Below are positions 18,870 to 35,147 of a DNA stretch of 64,000 nucleotides, piece after piece; position 1 is the first letter of the stretch, and the number at the start of each line of letters is the position of its first letter. This DNA comes from Nannochloropsis oceanica (lineage: Eukaryota; Sar; Eustigmatophyceae; Eustigmatales; Monodopsidaceae). Location of the stretch: assembly GCA_004519485.1 (NCBI GenBank), contig CP038125.1:372001-436000 (forward strand), written 5' to 3'. The position numbers and the translations under genes are program-made. A model generated the notes under the pieces. That model made no database searches. It was not told where the DNA came from and worked only from the letters and a program-made list of their open reading frames with translations.

Positions 18870-19317
18870 CTGGCTCTCCTTCCATCGCCGCATCCTTCGG
18901 CTTACATGGCCTTCCTCGGCCTCGTTTTTTCACCTCCAACGCCACCTTGCCAGCTACTGGCAGAGAGGGTGCGCTGTGAAGAGAAAGGGACGTCGCGTCC
19001 TTTTCCTCGTCCAATCCATCTCCTCCCGTCGCCAGCCTGGTTAGTTTTCGTTGCTGTTGCTGAGACATTGCAGCGATTAGTGTGAACGAGGGAGGCGTGG
19101 GCTTGTTGCTGCTGCTCCGGGTGAGGGTTGCTCGAGGCATGGAAGGGGTGGTGGGAAGAAGGAAGCAGGGCGGTGGCAAAGACGAAGCGGCAACAGCACT
19201 ACAGGCGGCACGCGCAACAATCAGAGGCAGTAGCCAGTAGTACCTTGAGGTAAAGAGGCAATACGTGGTTGTGGCGGTGGAAAGGATGGCGGATCGTGGA
19301 GAGAACACAATGAACAT
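16954..19317 (-). CDS. rnhB-like: Bacterial-type ribonuclease HII with long disordered N-terminus
   Basis: Cleaves the RNA strand of RNA-DNA hybrids and single ribonucleotides in DNA. Exon 1 is 17836-19317 and exon 2 is 16954-17097, joined by a 738-base intron; together 541 residues. The catalytic domain starts near residue 320 with [18 protein letters not shown] (Asp-Glu pair), then [25 protein letters not shown] and, in exon 2, [17 protein letters not shown] and HRMTFAPL. These are the bacterial HII motifs, not those of the eukaryotic RNase H2 catalytic subunit. About 300 residues precede the domain: a possible organelle leader, basic patches, and a Ser run of roughly 30 coded by TCC repeats (18558-18649). 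Start choices are 19317, 19140 or 19068; the longest begins with a hydrophobic segment. A plastid or mitochondrial role is inferred. Confidence 0.91.
18558..18649. repeat. (GGA)n microsatellite coding poly-Ser
   Basis: About 92 bases of near-perfect GGA on the plus strand, read as TCC (Ser) in the RNase HII gene on the minus strand. Slippage here would keep frame only in steps of three. Confidence 0.92.
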
Positions 19318-21064
19318 GCAAGGACCGCGTCAAAGCTGCAGCAAGATTTAGGGGGTGGGAGGAGGTCGAACCAACCATACAATGAGGTTGTTGGGCACTC
19401 TTCCGCTCAGGTCCCTCCCTCTGTTGGGTGCATGTTACAGTTGGAATGTAAGAACATGATAAAACTGAAGCATATATACATACATGGATACTGCTTTCTT
19501 GGTATTGTTTTCTTTGGTTGTCGTCGCTCCTCGCTGCTTTTTTACGACAACCGCAGTGCGATCATAATGATGGCATCCGCACGTTCCCTCGCTCATTCGT
19601 TGCAGCCTCCACTTCGATACGCCCCGTACTTTCCGTAATTTAACCTTTTGGTCCTTTGGGTCCCAGTATAGATAGCCATACACAGTTCTATTCAACGACT
19701 CTTGACGGCTTGCTGACTGCTGCTATGAAACATTCGGAGCAAGTAGTAACAATGTTGCTCCTACATTTCGATGCCCACCTCCGACCCGCTTTGTGTCACA
19801 CATAGTGACATAAACAGCACACGACTACTACGCGAGCATCACAAATAAGTAAAGCAAACGCAAGAGATCCCTTTTCATCTTCCGCGACGTGCCTTACAAT
19901 CGTACCATATGGGTGGAGCTAAAAAAACCGAAGGCATAATTGTTGATGGTGCTTTGAATGGGCCTATGAGATTGATTGCTCTGGGGAAAATTGTCGGAGA
20001 TAGGATACGAGAAGACACCTACATGTATGGAGAAGAATGTGAATAAAAGTGGTGGTACAGAGCAATCGACCCTTAGACGCTGGAGTGCTTAGAATGCATG
20101 CGGAGGTCTCAGCTCCACAACACAGCTTCACGGGAACCGAGTGGAAAACCCTTCACGTTCTCGTCCAGATGAAAGTTGTGGTATCATGACTGCACCTGGA
20201 GGCACTTCAAGTGTAACAAAGTCCTGCACGATTTTGAAATTTCTGGCGAACACGTCTCTTGGCTTTCTTGCTCGGCCACTTTTGCAATGAGTGTAAATCG
20301 CTTGGTAAACCAGGCAGACTAGGAGGATCCGCATCTTCCACCTAGGCAACCTGTCCATCATACACGAAGACGATGTCCTCCCTCTTCATGGAAGCCTCCT
20401 TTGGAGGTCACGCTAAAAATAAATTTTGTGTCGCATTGCTAATGTGCCTGGAGCGTTTTTATCGTCATGACTGAAGGCCCCCTATCCCCTCTGGCTATGA
20501 CTGGTGCTCAAGGTGTTCCTGCTGCCTTTCCCTCCACCGCCATTCCCACAGCCGCTGCTTCAGTCGCTGTCGCTGCTGCTGCTGCGGTAGCTGCTTCGAA
20601 TGCTGCTGCGGCCATCACCTGCAGTAGTGTGCTTCCTGCTGGGTGTGCCCTCCGTCGTATTCAACATCTTCGTTGTGCTTGAGAATGAAGGTGATGTCCG
20701 CCAGGAACTCGTCGCCGAACAATTTCCATGCATCGGCCTCATATTATAAGGGCTGCTCTTTGTCAACAAAGACTGACTTTTAAGCGCTGCCGTGCTTGGA
20801 GAGGCTCAAAGCCTTGCTGCCATGGCAGCAGGGTCGTCCCTAGACACGCCCAAAGCCTTTGGAACGGTCTCCATGAGTGATGCGACAAGGCAAATATTGG
20901 CTTTCGAATTCCTCGCTGACATCCTGGTCAGTCATAGTATGCCGAGGGTGAAACAAAGTAGAGGTGACGCACGACAAGCAATGCAAACTAAAGGAGTCTC
21001 TAGGCGTGACGCATGCAGTTGGTGGCAGAAAAAGTTAGCGATTGGCGAAGGGGAGGCACATTAA
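19318..21064. other. Intergenic, about 1.75 kb
   Basis: Between the 5' end of RNase HII (-) and the FHA gene (+), so it should hold two divergent promoters. Several 60-80 codon frames exist (for example 20128-20361 on the minus strand, and an Ala-rich one at 20467-20682), but none has a recognisable domain or partner exon. It is free of GGGA tracts. No RNA gene was recognised. Confidence 0.45.
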
Positions 21065-24000
21065 ATGTGCCACATTTCCCATTCCTCCCGCGCAGGCAAA
21101 ATTTCTTCCGTGCCTCACGCCCTTCCCACTCACCACACAATCACAGAGGCAAACCTGGAAGTCATTGAGGAACAAGCAAAGTCTTCGGACCACGCAGAAA
21201 TCAATCCGCCAGGCCTGTCCCCTTCACGAATCCCTGCCAAAGAAGAAGCAAAAGGAGGAGGCGAAGGAGGAGGAGCAGCAGGAGAGGCTTTTGCCTCCCC
21301 CCTTGCCTGGTGGAAAGGCGTTTCCACATACGTCTCCAAGGCCATTTCTTCTGTCATAATTAGCGGCAGCGGTCAAAAGGTCAAAAGAGGTGGCGGCGAA
21401 GGCGAGGGCGCAGAAGGGAGAAGGCTTGAAGGGATCAGTGAGAGCGGAGAAGGACACACAAAGAAACGCCAACGTACGACAGCAGCCAACCCCAAAACGA
21501 CTTGCAGTCAATTGCAGCCAGATAACAATGGGAACACTAAATGGAGCACGCCGGGGGGGAATAAAGCAGCGACGGCTACCTGTCTAATTATGGAGTCTTC
21601 GTTTCCAGCAGCGATATCGAGCACCAACCCTTCTACTGCCACTATCGGTAGGAGTAGCAGCAGCAACGGCAGCAGCAGCGGCATCAGCGGCAGCGACAGC
21701 GGTATCAACAACAGCAGCAGCGGCAGCAACAACAACAAGAGCAGCAGTTCTTCCTCCCTCTTTTCCTCGGCCTCCCGTCGAGAGTTGTCGCGGACGATGG
21801 TCGGCGACGAGCTTGGTTACAGTGCAAAGAAGCAGTACGTGCTGCGACGGCGAGGTGTGATAGGTGACCCGGAAGTGGTGAGTGAAAGACGGGGGAGGGA
21901 GGGAGGGAGGGAGGGAAGGAGAAAGGGTGGAAAGAGGGTGGGTGGGTGGGTTGGCGTAAAATATCGAGTGGGGAAATAAGTCGAGCGGCGACGATGGGGA
22001 AGTGGCTGTGAAGAAAGTAGGGGAGGAAGGGAAGGAAGGAAGGAGAGGGTATAAGGGAGGGAATGACAGGAGGGAGAGAGGGAGGGGGGGAGGGAAGATG
22101 GGGGTTTCCATTCGAAGTCATGGTGAGGTGCGGGTCACCAGCCTAACCCTGTCCTCCCTCCCTCCCTCCCTCCTCCCTTCCCAGGTTTCGTTACCTTGGG
22201 GTGATTCTCGGACAGTAATGGTGCTTGGTCGGGCTTCCAACAAGGATAACGAGGCGTGGATTGCAGGTAGTGACGGGGGGAAGGGAGGGAGGACACACGC
22301 GGTGTGAGTGCATGTCTTGACCTCCTCCTTCCCTCCCCTCCCTCCCTCCCTCCCTCCTCAGGACGACCCTACAAACTGCGGCTCGGGATTGTCGCCCGGG
22401 GCAATGCGCATTCGGACCGGAAGGACAAAGTGAATTGCATCAGTCGGAGCCAGGTGAGGGAGGGAAGTATGAGCCCTGATCGCACCCTTCCTCAATCCCC
22501 CATTGACCTCCCTCCCTCCCTCCCTCCCTCCTTCCTTCAGGCCACGCTTTCCATCGACCGAGGCACTGGCGTTTTTCGTCTGCGCAACGCCGACAACGTT
22601 CGAGCTCCGATCCTCTTGAGCCGCCGCCCGCGAGGTAGGTAGGTAGGGAGGATGGGAGGGAGGGAGGGTGATGGGGAGGGAGGGTGGATGGATGGAAAGG
22701 ATGGAGGGAGGGATGGACGGAATGAGGGAGGGGAGGAACTGCCCAGCGCTTGCTTTGATGTGAAAGAGGAATAAGAAAACTTAATGGAGGGTGATGGGGA
22801 GGGAGGGAGGGAGGGAGGGAGGGAGGGAGGGAGGGAGGGAGGGAGGGGAGGAGGGAGGTGTGTCTGAGTCCTGATACACTCTTCATTCCCATATACACTC
22901 AGGATGGGGCATGTTGATGAAGGAAGAGATATCCATCAAGCTCGACAAGGGCCAGGTAGACAGCCCTCCCTCCCTCCCTCCCTCCCTCCCTCCCTCCCTC
23001 CCTCCCTCCCTCGCATCCACTCATCCTGTTCCTAATTCCCTTCCTCTCCCTCCCTTCCCTCCTCGTGCCCGCCCTCCCTCTTTCCTTCCTTCCCATCTAT
23101 TCAGGAGCACGAGATGCGCGTCGGGGATGAGGTGCAGCTGGACGGACATGACTTGGTGGGGAGGGAGGGGGGGAGGGAGGGAGGGAGGGAGGGAGGGAGG
23201 GAGGGCTCATCTTTCGAAATCGAGAATGCCGGCCTTGTCCATTACTCTTGATGCTTCTGAGATAAAGGAAGGGAAGGAAGGAAGGAGGGAGGGAGGGAGG
23301 GAGGGAGGGAGATAATTATTATGGGAGGGCATCCACACATGTCGGTTTTCGCTTGTTTCTGACTCTCCCTTTTCCCTCCCTCCCTCCCTCCCTCCCTCCC
23401 TCCCTCCCTCCCTCCCTCCCTTTAGGAGACGCCGGAGATGGTCTGGCGGTTGGAATGTGTGAACGAGAAGTCCGGATCGATCCCCTCCTCCCTCCCTTCC
23501 TCCCCCCTTTCCTCGGCCGTGCAGAAGAAGAAAAAGATTCTGGAGGGGGAGGAGGCTGGCTCATTTTCTTCTCCTGTGGGAGGGAGGGAGGGAGGGAGGA
23601 AGGGGATCATGTCTCCGTGGGTCTCGGATTGTAATCGGAAGAGGGAGAAGGCATTGATCAAGATGAAGGGAGGGACGGAGGGACGGAGGGACGGAGGGAC
23701 GGAAGGCGAGGAGGAAGATGACCCGATGTTGATTGACTTGTTGGGGAGAGGGCCGGAGGAAGAGGGATGGAGGAAGGGAAGGAGGGAGATGGGAGGTAAT
23801 CGAGGAGGAGGAGGAGGAGGAGGAGGAGGAGGGTTAGAAGTGGGACAGACGGTGAAGGTCAAGGCGAGGAGGGGGCCGGGGCGATTAAGAGCAGGTAGGT
23901 AGGTAGGTAGGTAGGTAGGTAGGGAGGGAGGGAGGGAGGGAGGGAGGGAGGGAGGGAGAGGATATCCAGCTCTCATTTCTTGCCTTTATTTGATCGTTTG

Positions 24001-24425
24001 CCTCTCCCTCCCTTCCTCCCTCCCTCCCTCTCTCCCAAGGGGGCATCGCTCGAGTGACGGCCGTGCATGAGACAGACGAGGAGGAGGGCGGGGAGGAAGA
24101 GGGAGTCGGGGAGGAAGGGGGAGGAAGGGGAAGGAAGAAGCGGAAGGTCTATGACGTCAAATATGTCATCGAGGCCATGCGGTGCGTGGGAGGAAGGGAG
24201 GGAGGGAGGGAGGGAGGGAGGAAGGGGCCAATTACACCCTCCAAAAATACTTCGCTCGTCGCAGATTTACGCATCCGTATTCCCTTCCTTCCCTCCCTCC
24301 CTCCCTCCCTCAGGGAACATCGTCTCTCGGGCTCTCTCCTGAGCCCCGTCACCGACGACCCCCCCCCCCCCCTCCTCGTCCTCCCTCCCTCCCTCGGGCT
24401 TTCGCACTGTGGCCTCTGGGAGAAG
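21065..24425 (+). CDS. FHA-domain plus Tudor-like nuclear protein, 3' end lost in gap
   Basis: Partial gene running into the N gap. Exons: 21065-21877, 22185-22266, 22362-22453, 22541-22634, 22903-22955, 23105-23155, 23426-23894, 24040-24181 and 24314 onward. Exon 1 codes a basic, Ser-rich disordered region. Exons 2-7 give an FHA-like fold (a phosphothreonine reader): VMVLGRAS, ISRSQATLSIDRGTG, the Asn of FRLRNADN, LDKGQEHEMRVGDEVQL. After a Gly/Glu-rich linker, exons 7-9 give a Tudor-like barrel: GQTVKVKARRGPGRLRAGG, IARVTAVH, then YDVKYVIEAM after an acidic insert, a pattern common in stramenopile chromatin proteins. A DNA-damage or chromatin adaptor role is inferred. The ATG at 21065 follows an in-frame stop, but an upstream exon cannot be excluded. 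Confidence is fair for FHA, lower for exon 1. Confidence 0.6.
22796..22857. repeat. (GGGA)n tract in an intron
   Basis: About 62 bases of nearly unbroken GGGA in the intron between exons 4 and 5 of the FHA gene. At least twelve G-triplets in a row could fold as G-quadruplexes on this strand. Confidence 0.9.
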
Positions 24426-24525
24426 NNNNNNNNNNNNNNNNNNNNNNNNNNNNNNNNNNNNNNNNNNNNNNNNNNNNNNNNNNNNNNNNNNNNNNNNNNN
24501 NNNNNNNNNNNNNNNNNNNNNNNNN
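24426..24525. other. Assembly gap of exactly 100 N
   Basis: A run of exactly 100 N, the usual placeholder for a gap of unknown size. The FHA/Tudor gene is open on its left and the organellar DNA polymerase is open on its right, so real sequence, probably well over a kilobase, is missing. Confidence 0.97.
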
Positions 24526-24550
24526 CTCCCTCTCCTTTTCCTTCTTCCAG

Positions 24551-27183
24551 GAGGGGGAAGAGGCGTGCATCGCCCTGGACGCCCTCTGCTCGATGGGGAG
24601 CATCGATACTATGCTCTCCAATTTCCTCCTCCCCCTGCAGGAGCTGGCCGACGAAAAGTCTAGAGTCCACTGCAGGCACGACCCATCCCTCCCTCCCTCC
24701 CTCCCTCCCTCCCTCCCTTCCCGCCGATTCATCTTGATGTTTTTGTTGAGATTTCTCCCCTTCCCCCCCTCACCCGGTCCCTCCCTTCTTCACTCTTGAA
24801 TCTTTCCCTCCCTGCTCACCCTCCTTCCCTCCCTCCCTCCAGCTTAAACCTCAACACCGAGACAGGCCGTCTCTCTGCCCGCCGGCCAAATCTCCAGAAC
24901 CAACCCGCCCTCGAGAAGGTACTCCCTCCCTCCTTCCCTCTCTCTTTTGTCCCTGTCAGATATTCTCACCTTCTCTACTCCCCCTCCCTCCCCCTCTCCA
25001 TCCTTGTCTGTCCTGTCACCCTCTTCTCACCTCCTTCCCGCCCTCCCTCCCTCCCTCCCTCCCACAGGATCAATACAAGATCCGCAGGGCCTTCGTCTCC
25101 GAACCCAACAAAAGCCTAATTGTCGCTGATTACGGACAACTCGAACTCAGATTACTCGCGCACATTACCAAATGCAAGAGCATGATCCAGGTAGGTGGTG
25201 TGGTAGGGAGGTGTCTTATCCCCCTCCCTTTCTCCCTCCCTCCCTCCCCTCCTTCCTTTCCTCCCTTCCTCTTATTTGGTCGCCTGAAATTGTGGATCCC
25301 TCACTAGATACCCTCCCTTCTGCCCTCCCTCTCTCCCTCCCTCCCTCCAGGCCTTCAAAGAAGGCGGGTGCTTCCACTCGCGGACGGCCGTGGGCATGTT
25401 CGATCATGTCCGGAAAGCGGTGGACGATGGAGAGGTGAAGAGGGAGGGCGGGAGGGCGGGAGGGCGGGAGGGGGAGAAGTAAGGAAGATTCGTCGTACCT
25501 GCGGTCCAACTGAAGCTATTTTTTTGCCGTCGGTTCCTTACTTTTTTCCCCTCCCCTCCCTCCCGCCCGCCCTCCCTCCCTCCCTCTTTAGGTGTTGCTG
25601 GAGTGGGATTACTCCCAGGGCCAACCACCCGCCCCGCTGCTCAAGGACAAGTACGGAAGTGAACGTCGCAAGGTAGGGAGGGAGTGAGGAAGAGAGGGAG
25701 GGTGGGAGGGAGGCAGGGAAGGAGGGCACTTACAAAAGCACAGCAGCAGCAGCAGCAGCACATCGACGCTTCCTCTCCCTCCGTCCCTCCCTCCCTTCTT
25801 CCTTCCTTCCTTCGCAGGCCAAGACGCTGAATTTCTCAATTGCGTATGGGAAGACAGCTTACGGCCTGAGTAAAGACTGGGGCGTGACCACGAAGGAGGC
25901 GGAAGAGATGCTGCTGGCGTGGTATGCCGACCGTCCCGAGGTGAAGGAATGGCAGGATAGGGTGAGGCACGGAGGGAGGGAGGGAGGGAGGGAGGGGGGT
26001 GGTGGGTCTTTCCGTTCCCTTTTGCACCAAGGGAGCGAGAGAGGTTGTTTGTTGGGGGTAGTATTGAACGCTGAGTGAATCTGTCGCCGATGTTCGCAGT
26101 GCCCGTCTCTGTGCTAAGTCTTTGTTGTGCGGTGTATAGGGCTGTGTATTGGGCTGTCTATTGTTCTTTATTTAATTCTTTATAATATTCTCAACAGCAA
26201 TTATCATGACTTTCCCCCCCCCTTCTCCTTCCTACCTCCCTCTTTGTCACCCTCCAGGCTATCGAGGAGGCCCACAAAACCATGCGCACGAAAACGCTAA
26301 TGGGCCGTTACAGGAAACTGCCGGAAATTAACAGCCGACGCCGAGACCTTCGGGGACACGCGGAACGAGCCGCCATCAACACCCCCATCCAGGTAACGAA
26401 GCACGAACGGAGGGAGAGAGGGGGGGAGGAGGGAAGGGAAGAAGAGATGCATCCGTTGTGCTGCTGCTGTTGTTGCTTTGCTCCATCGATTGCGTGATTT
26501 GCCCCTTCCTCCCTCCCTCCCTCCTTTCGTTCTTTTAACCCCTCCCCCCTCCCCTTCCAATTCCTCTTCTGATTCCATTCTCTGTGGGATTAATACTGTT
26601 TTATCTCATCCCCCAACCACTACTGATCCTAATCACTTTCTAATCTTATCCTCGTATCCCCTACTCTAGGGCGGGGCGGCGGACGTGGTGATGATGGCCA
26701 TGCTCCGCATCCACGCTTCGGAGGTCTTGGCCCGCCTGGGCTGGAAACTTTTGTTGCAGGTGAGAAAACAAGGAGGAGGAGATGGTGATGGTGACGATGA
26801 AAAGAATTCACCTTCACATCCCGTCCAACCCCACATCCTTTTAAACCATTTCCATGTCCTTTTAAAAAAACTTTTATATCCCCTTTCAACTCCTCCTAGA
26901 TTCACGACGAGGTCATCGTGGAAGGCCCGGATGAGAGCAAGGAAGAGGCCTTGGCGGAGGTACGTACCTCCCACTCTGTTCGCCTTTCCTCCCTCCCTCC
27001 CTATACCTACGCCTCATCCTCCCGCCTATCTCTCCTCCCCGGCTTCTTTCCTCCCTGCCTCCCGACGGTGCTTAGGTGAAGCGGTGTATGGAACACCCCA
27101 ATGATGACTTTGGGCTGGGCGAGCTGATGGTCAAGCTGGAGGTGGATGCCAAAGTCGCCAAGAGCTGGTATGAGGCGAAGTAA
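24551..27183 (+). CDS. Plant/protist organellar DNA polymerase (POP, family A), polymerase half
   Basis: The C-terminal 341 residues of a family A polymerase that copies plastid or mitochondrial DNA. Exons: 24551-24675, 24843-24918, 25068-25190, 25351-25434, 25592-25672, 25818-25961, 26258-26392, 26670-26759, 26900-26959, 27076-27183. Seen in order: TETGRLSARRPNLQNQPAL, motif A DYGQLELRLLAHI, motif B region RRKAKTLNFSIAYGKTAYGL, NTPIQGGAADVV, and motif C IHDEVIVEGP. The pattern is that of POP rather than bacterial PolI or animal Pol gamma (family knowledge). The 3'-5' exonuclease half and the targeting leader are absent and must lie in or beyond the gap. The first visible intron (24676-24842) has to begin with GC, not GT, for the frame to hold. 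Catalytic residues are intact, so the gene looks live. Confidence 0.95.
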
Positions 27184-31633
<4,450 letters not shown>

Positions 31634-32823
31634 CTACGCCTTGCCGTGTCCTCCGCTTCCTCTCTCCCCCCCCTTCGTGCGTGAGGGGGGGAGGGAAGAA
31701 TGGAGGGAAGGAGGGAGGGAGGTAGGAAGCACGGGAAACAGCAATCGAGCAGAAGCGAGGTAATTGATTGAAGTTGAACTTTATTTCGCGTGATTATTTG
31801 CATGTTGCTTGTCACCCAGGAGGAGGATGAAAGAGCAAGAAGAGAAAACGGCAAGAAAAAGATCAAGTTGAAAAAAGAAAGAGATGGAAAAGCAGAGATA
31901 GAAGAGGATGATGATATATTTAGATACATATGGGTGAGGACAGAGTGAGGGATAAGAAAGGAGTTTTGGGTGCTCCTTCTTCGTGTGAGGTAAGCTCATG
32001 TCATTCCTTAGGTTTTGAAAAGAGATCAGAAAAAGTTGCAAAAAGTTGAAAAACGAAAGGAGTAGTGCAGCAACTGTTGTTCTAAACACCGCGGTACAGC
32101 ACCATTTCATTCGTGCCGATGAATATCTTAGCAATGCCATCCCTATGCAGCAGGTCTCAAGACGGCATAACGAAGTCCAGCACCACTGGCAAGACTTCCC
32201 CTCCCTTCATCCCAAGCACGAAATGCATCACAGGAGATTATCGAAACAAAGGCATGAATAAAGAGATAGAGAGAGGGGCTTTGAGTGCATGACTTGGAGC
32301 CCTGCTCGCATGAAAGTCCATGCGACGTCTGGAAAGTCGGGGGGTTAGTAAGAACCGTGGGATAGACAACGGACAAACACTTAATTCTTGGGGGGCCGCT
32401 GCATTCTCATGTCCTCAAGCACTTAGCATTTCCCCCCTTCTTTAACAGCTCCCCTATTGTAAACATGTCCTGCATACCTTGTGGTAACCCCGGTGCGGCC
32501 ATCACTGCAGCTGTGGTACGTGAACAACATGGGCAACACGCAAGCAGATCAAAGAACAATCGAAGACATTGGCGTCTTCGGATATCCACTTCTTATGTCC
32601 TTGTGTTCGATTTTGCTGGCGTGGCAATTACCATTTAGACATGCGCGTCCGTCTTGTCGTAGGCATTCTTTCATAGAAATGGAACAATATAGCGGGCGGG
32701 GCGGTCGCATGTGTTCAACAAAAGATTTGTGTCTTCTTCATTCGCAAATCATGTGTTTCTTTCTACAGCTCTGACGATGTCCACTCTACCACTCCCTACT
32801 CACAGACCACCCCAGATACCACC
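31634..32823. other. Intergenic, about 1.19 kb
   Basis: Between two genes on the same strand. There is a possible 5' UTR intron acceptor (a pyrimidine run then CAG at about 32767) some 50 bases before the ascorbate peroxidase ATG. Short frames show no domains. No RNA gene was recognised. Confidence 0.45.
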
Positions 32824-34561
32824 ATGCCTTCCAAAGCCGAAGTCCAGGCCCGCGGTCTTCTCATCGATCTTTATCGCGCCAAGCCCTGCATGCCCATCAT
32901 GGTCCGCCTGGCTTGGCACGACGCAGGCACGTTTTCCGCGAAGGACAACACGGGCGGGGCCAATGCTTCCATTCGTTTCGATGCCGAAATCTCCCACGGG
33001 GCGAATGCCGGCCTGACCTGGGCGGCGCAGCAGTTGCAGGTACGAAAGAAAGTAGCAGCCGGCCGTGTTAAGGAAGGAGAGGGACAGACATTTCTTCTAC
33101 TAGGTTACCTCATCCCTCCCTCCCTCCCCAGACGATCAAGGACGCCGTGCCCGAGATCGGCTACGCTGATCTTTACCAGCTCGCCTCAGTCGTGGCTGTC
33201 GAGTTCGCCGGTGGTCCTTCTATCCCCTTCCGCTTGGGCCGAAAGGACGCAAAGGAGAAGGAGGTACGAGTGGAGGGGGGGGGGAGGGACGGATGCTACA
33301 CACACACCTCCCAAGAATCTCTTTATGCATTGATCTAACCTAGACGATGCTTTACGTCGAATTCATTTTAATGTGACCCCGAATGATCGCTTGATTAATG
33401 CCAAGTAAGGCCACGGAGCTCTTTGCCCCTTTTCCCACGCCTACACCCTACCCTCCCCTTCCTCCCTTCCTCCCTCCCTCCCTCCTTTCAGGTCACCCCC
33501 GACGGCCGTCTGCCGGACGCCAAAAAAGGCCACGAGCACCTCCGTGATATCTTCTACCGCATGGGCATGGTAGATAGGGAGATCGTTGCTCTCTCTGGCG
33601 CTCACGCCTTGGGGAGGGCGCACCCTGACAGGTCGGGTTTCGACGGGGCCTGGACGAAGGAGCCGCTGGTCTTCGATAACTCCTACTTCACGGTACGTCC
33701 CGTCCCTCCCGTCCATCCCTCCTGCCCTCCCTTTCTTCCTCCCTTTTTCCTGGGTGCCTGTGTTGTTGTTGTCTGAGTTTGAAGTTGTAGCACTGTTTCG
33801 ACTTGAATGGCTATTACGACAGCGCGTGTCTTCCCTTCCGAACCACATAAATGATGTTTTTACGAATATTGGATGGTTTTATTGAATTTACTATAATCAA
33901 CTACATGTAATTATCTGGAAGAAAGGGTGCTGTTCGTTGTTTTGAACTTACGCTCACCCCCCCCCCCCCCTACACCTACACGAAGAGGAGCTCCTCAAAA
34001 AGGCACAAACGCACACAATCTATCACATTTACACTCTCACTCAAATACATTCATTTTTCACACACTTAAATTTATTTATTTATACACACACACGCCCACA
34101 CCCACCCCCATCCCCCTACACCTACACGAACAGGAACTTCTTGCCAAGGAAGCTGACCCCGCCCTCCTCAAGCTGCCTTCCGACCTGGCCCTGCTGGAGA
34201 CCCCTACGATGGCCAAATGGGTGAAGGCTTATGCCGCTGACGAGCAGCTGTTCTTTCGGGACTATGCTGCGGCGCACGTGAAGTTGAGCGAGTTGGGACA
34301 GGTAGGGAGGGAGGGAGGGAGGGAGGGAGGGAGGGAGGGAGGGATTGGATAATTTCTGGTTGTGTTTGCTCGATATAGCGAGCACGGTGGCGAGGGAGGG
34401 AGAGAAAAAGGGATGGAGGGAAGAAGGGATGGAGGGAAGAAGGGATGGAGGGAAGGAGGGATGGTGGGGCTTGTGAAGAGGGGGTCTTCGTCATATTTTT
34501 TGTCTTCCATCTTTTTTCTGACACTTCATTTTTTTCCAACCTGCACCCACAGTTCCAGTGA
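32824..34561 (+). CDS. APX: Ascorbate peroxidase, cytosolic type, 241 aa, five exons
   Basis: Haem peroxidase that removes H2O2 using ascorbate. Exons: 32824-33039, 33132-33263, 33492-33692, 34134-34301 and a 9-base last exon 34553-34561. Distal haem pocket [11 protein letters not shown] (Arg, Trp, His), a class I peroxidase core, proximal [17 protein letters not shown], and the conserved Trp of [19 protein letters not shown] are all present. The length matches cytosolic forms (about 250), and no targeting leader is seen; the ATG has a good context (accATGc). Without the last splice the frame would run into a GGGA tract and gain a Gly-Arg-Glu tail; with it the protein ends KLSELGQFQ, in line with family ends. 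Its neighbour upstream is thioredoxin reductase on the same strand. Confidence 0.96.
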
Positions 34562-35147
34562 AGACGTTTATTGTCGCGTCGAGGGAGGGAAAGAGAGAAG
34601 GATTGGAGAAGGGGGGGGGGGGAAGGGGGGTGAGAGATAACCAAGGAATGTGAGTTCCGGCATGATAATGGATGGAGGAGGGAGAGAGGGAAGAGGGGAA
34701 TGAAAACTATCATTGATGATCGATTTATCCATTTATTTTTCTTTAAAAAAAGTGGAATGAGCTGACTGAGAAGAACGAGGGTGAATGGATGAAGGAGGGG
34801 GGGGGGAATGGGAGGGATGAAGCCGAGAAGAACAAGAGGAACGGTAGAGGAGATATGTATACAAAGAGAAGGCCTTCGTTCTTTTTTCTTTTCCTTAATA
34901 CTTGCCTAGCTTACAACTTCATCGATGAACAAATCTCATGTCCTCCTTCCATGCCTCCTCCTTCCCTCCTTCCTTCCTTGAAAACGTGTACGAGCGTATG
35001 CGTGTGTGTGTGCCTCTCACTCTCTCCTCTACCCCTGTGTATGATCTGTAACTTCGACTGCTTTTATGTTTGTGAATACTTTCCTCCCTTTCCTCTCTAC
35101 AAGTTGCTCTTGCTACTGTTTTCTCCCTCCCTCCCTTTTTAACTCCT
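34562..35147. other. Convergent intergenic space, about 590 bases
   Basis: Two 3' flanks facing each other. It holds purine-rich tracts on the left and pyrimidine-rich tracts on the right, no gene, and no defined terminator signal that I can name. Confidence 0.5.

Noticed and set aside
20467-20682. Ala-rich 71-codon frame
   Set aside because: GCT/GCC repeat reading, no start context or domain.
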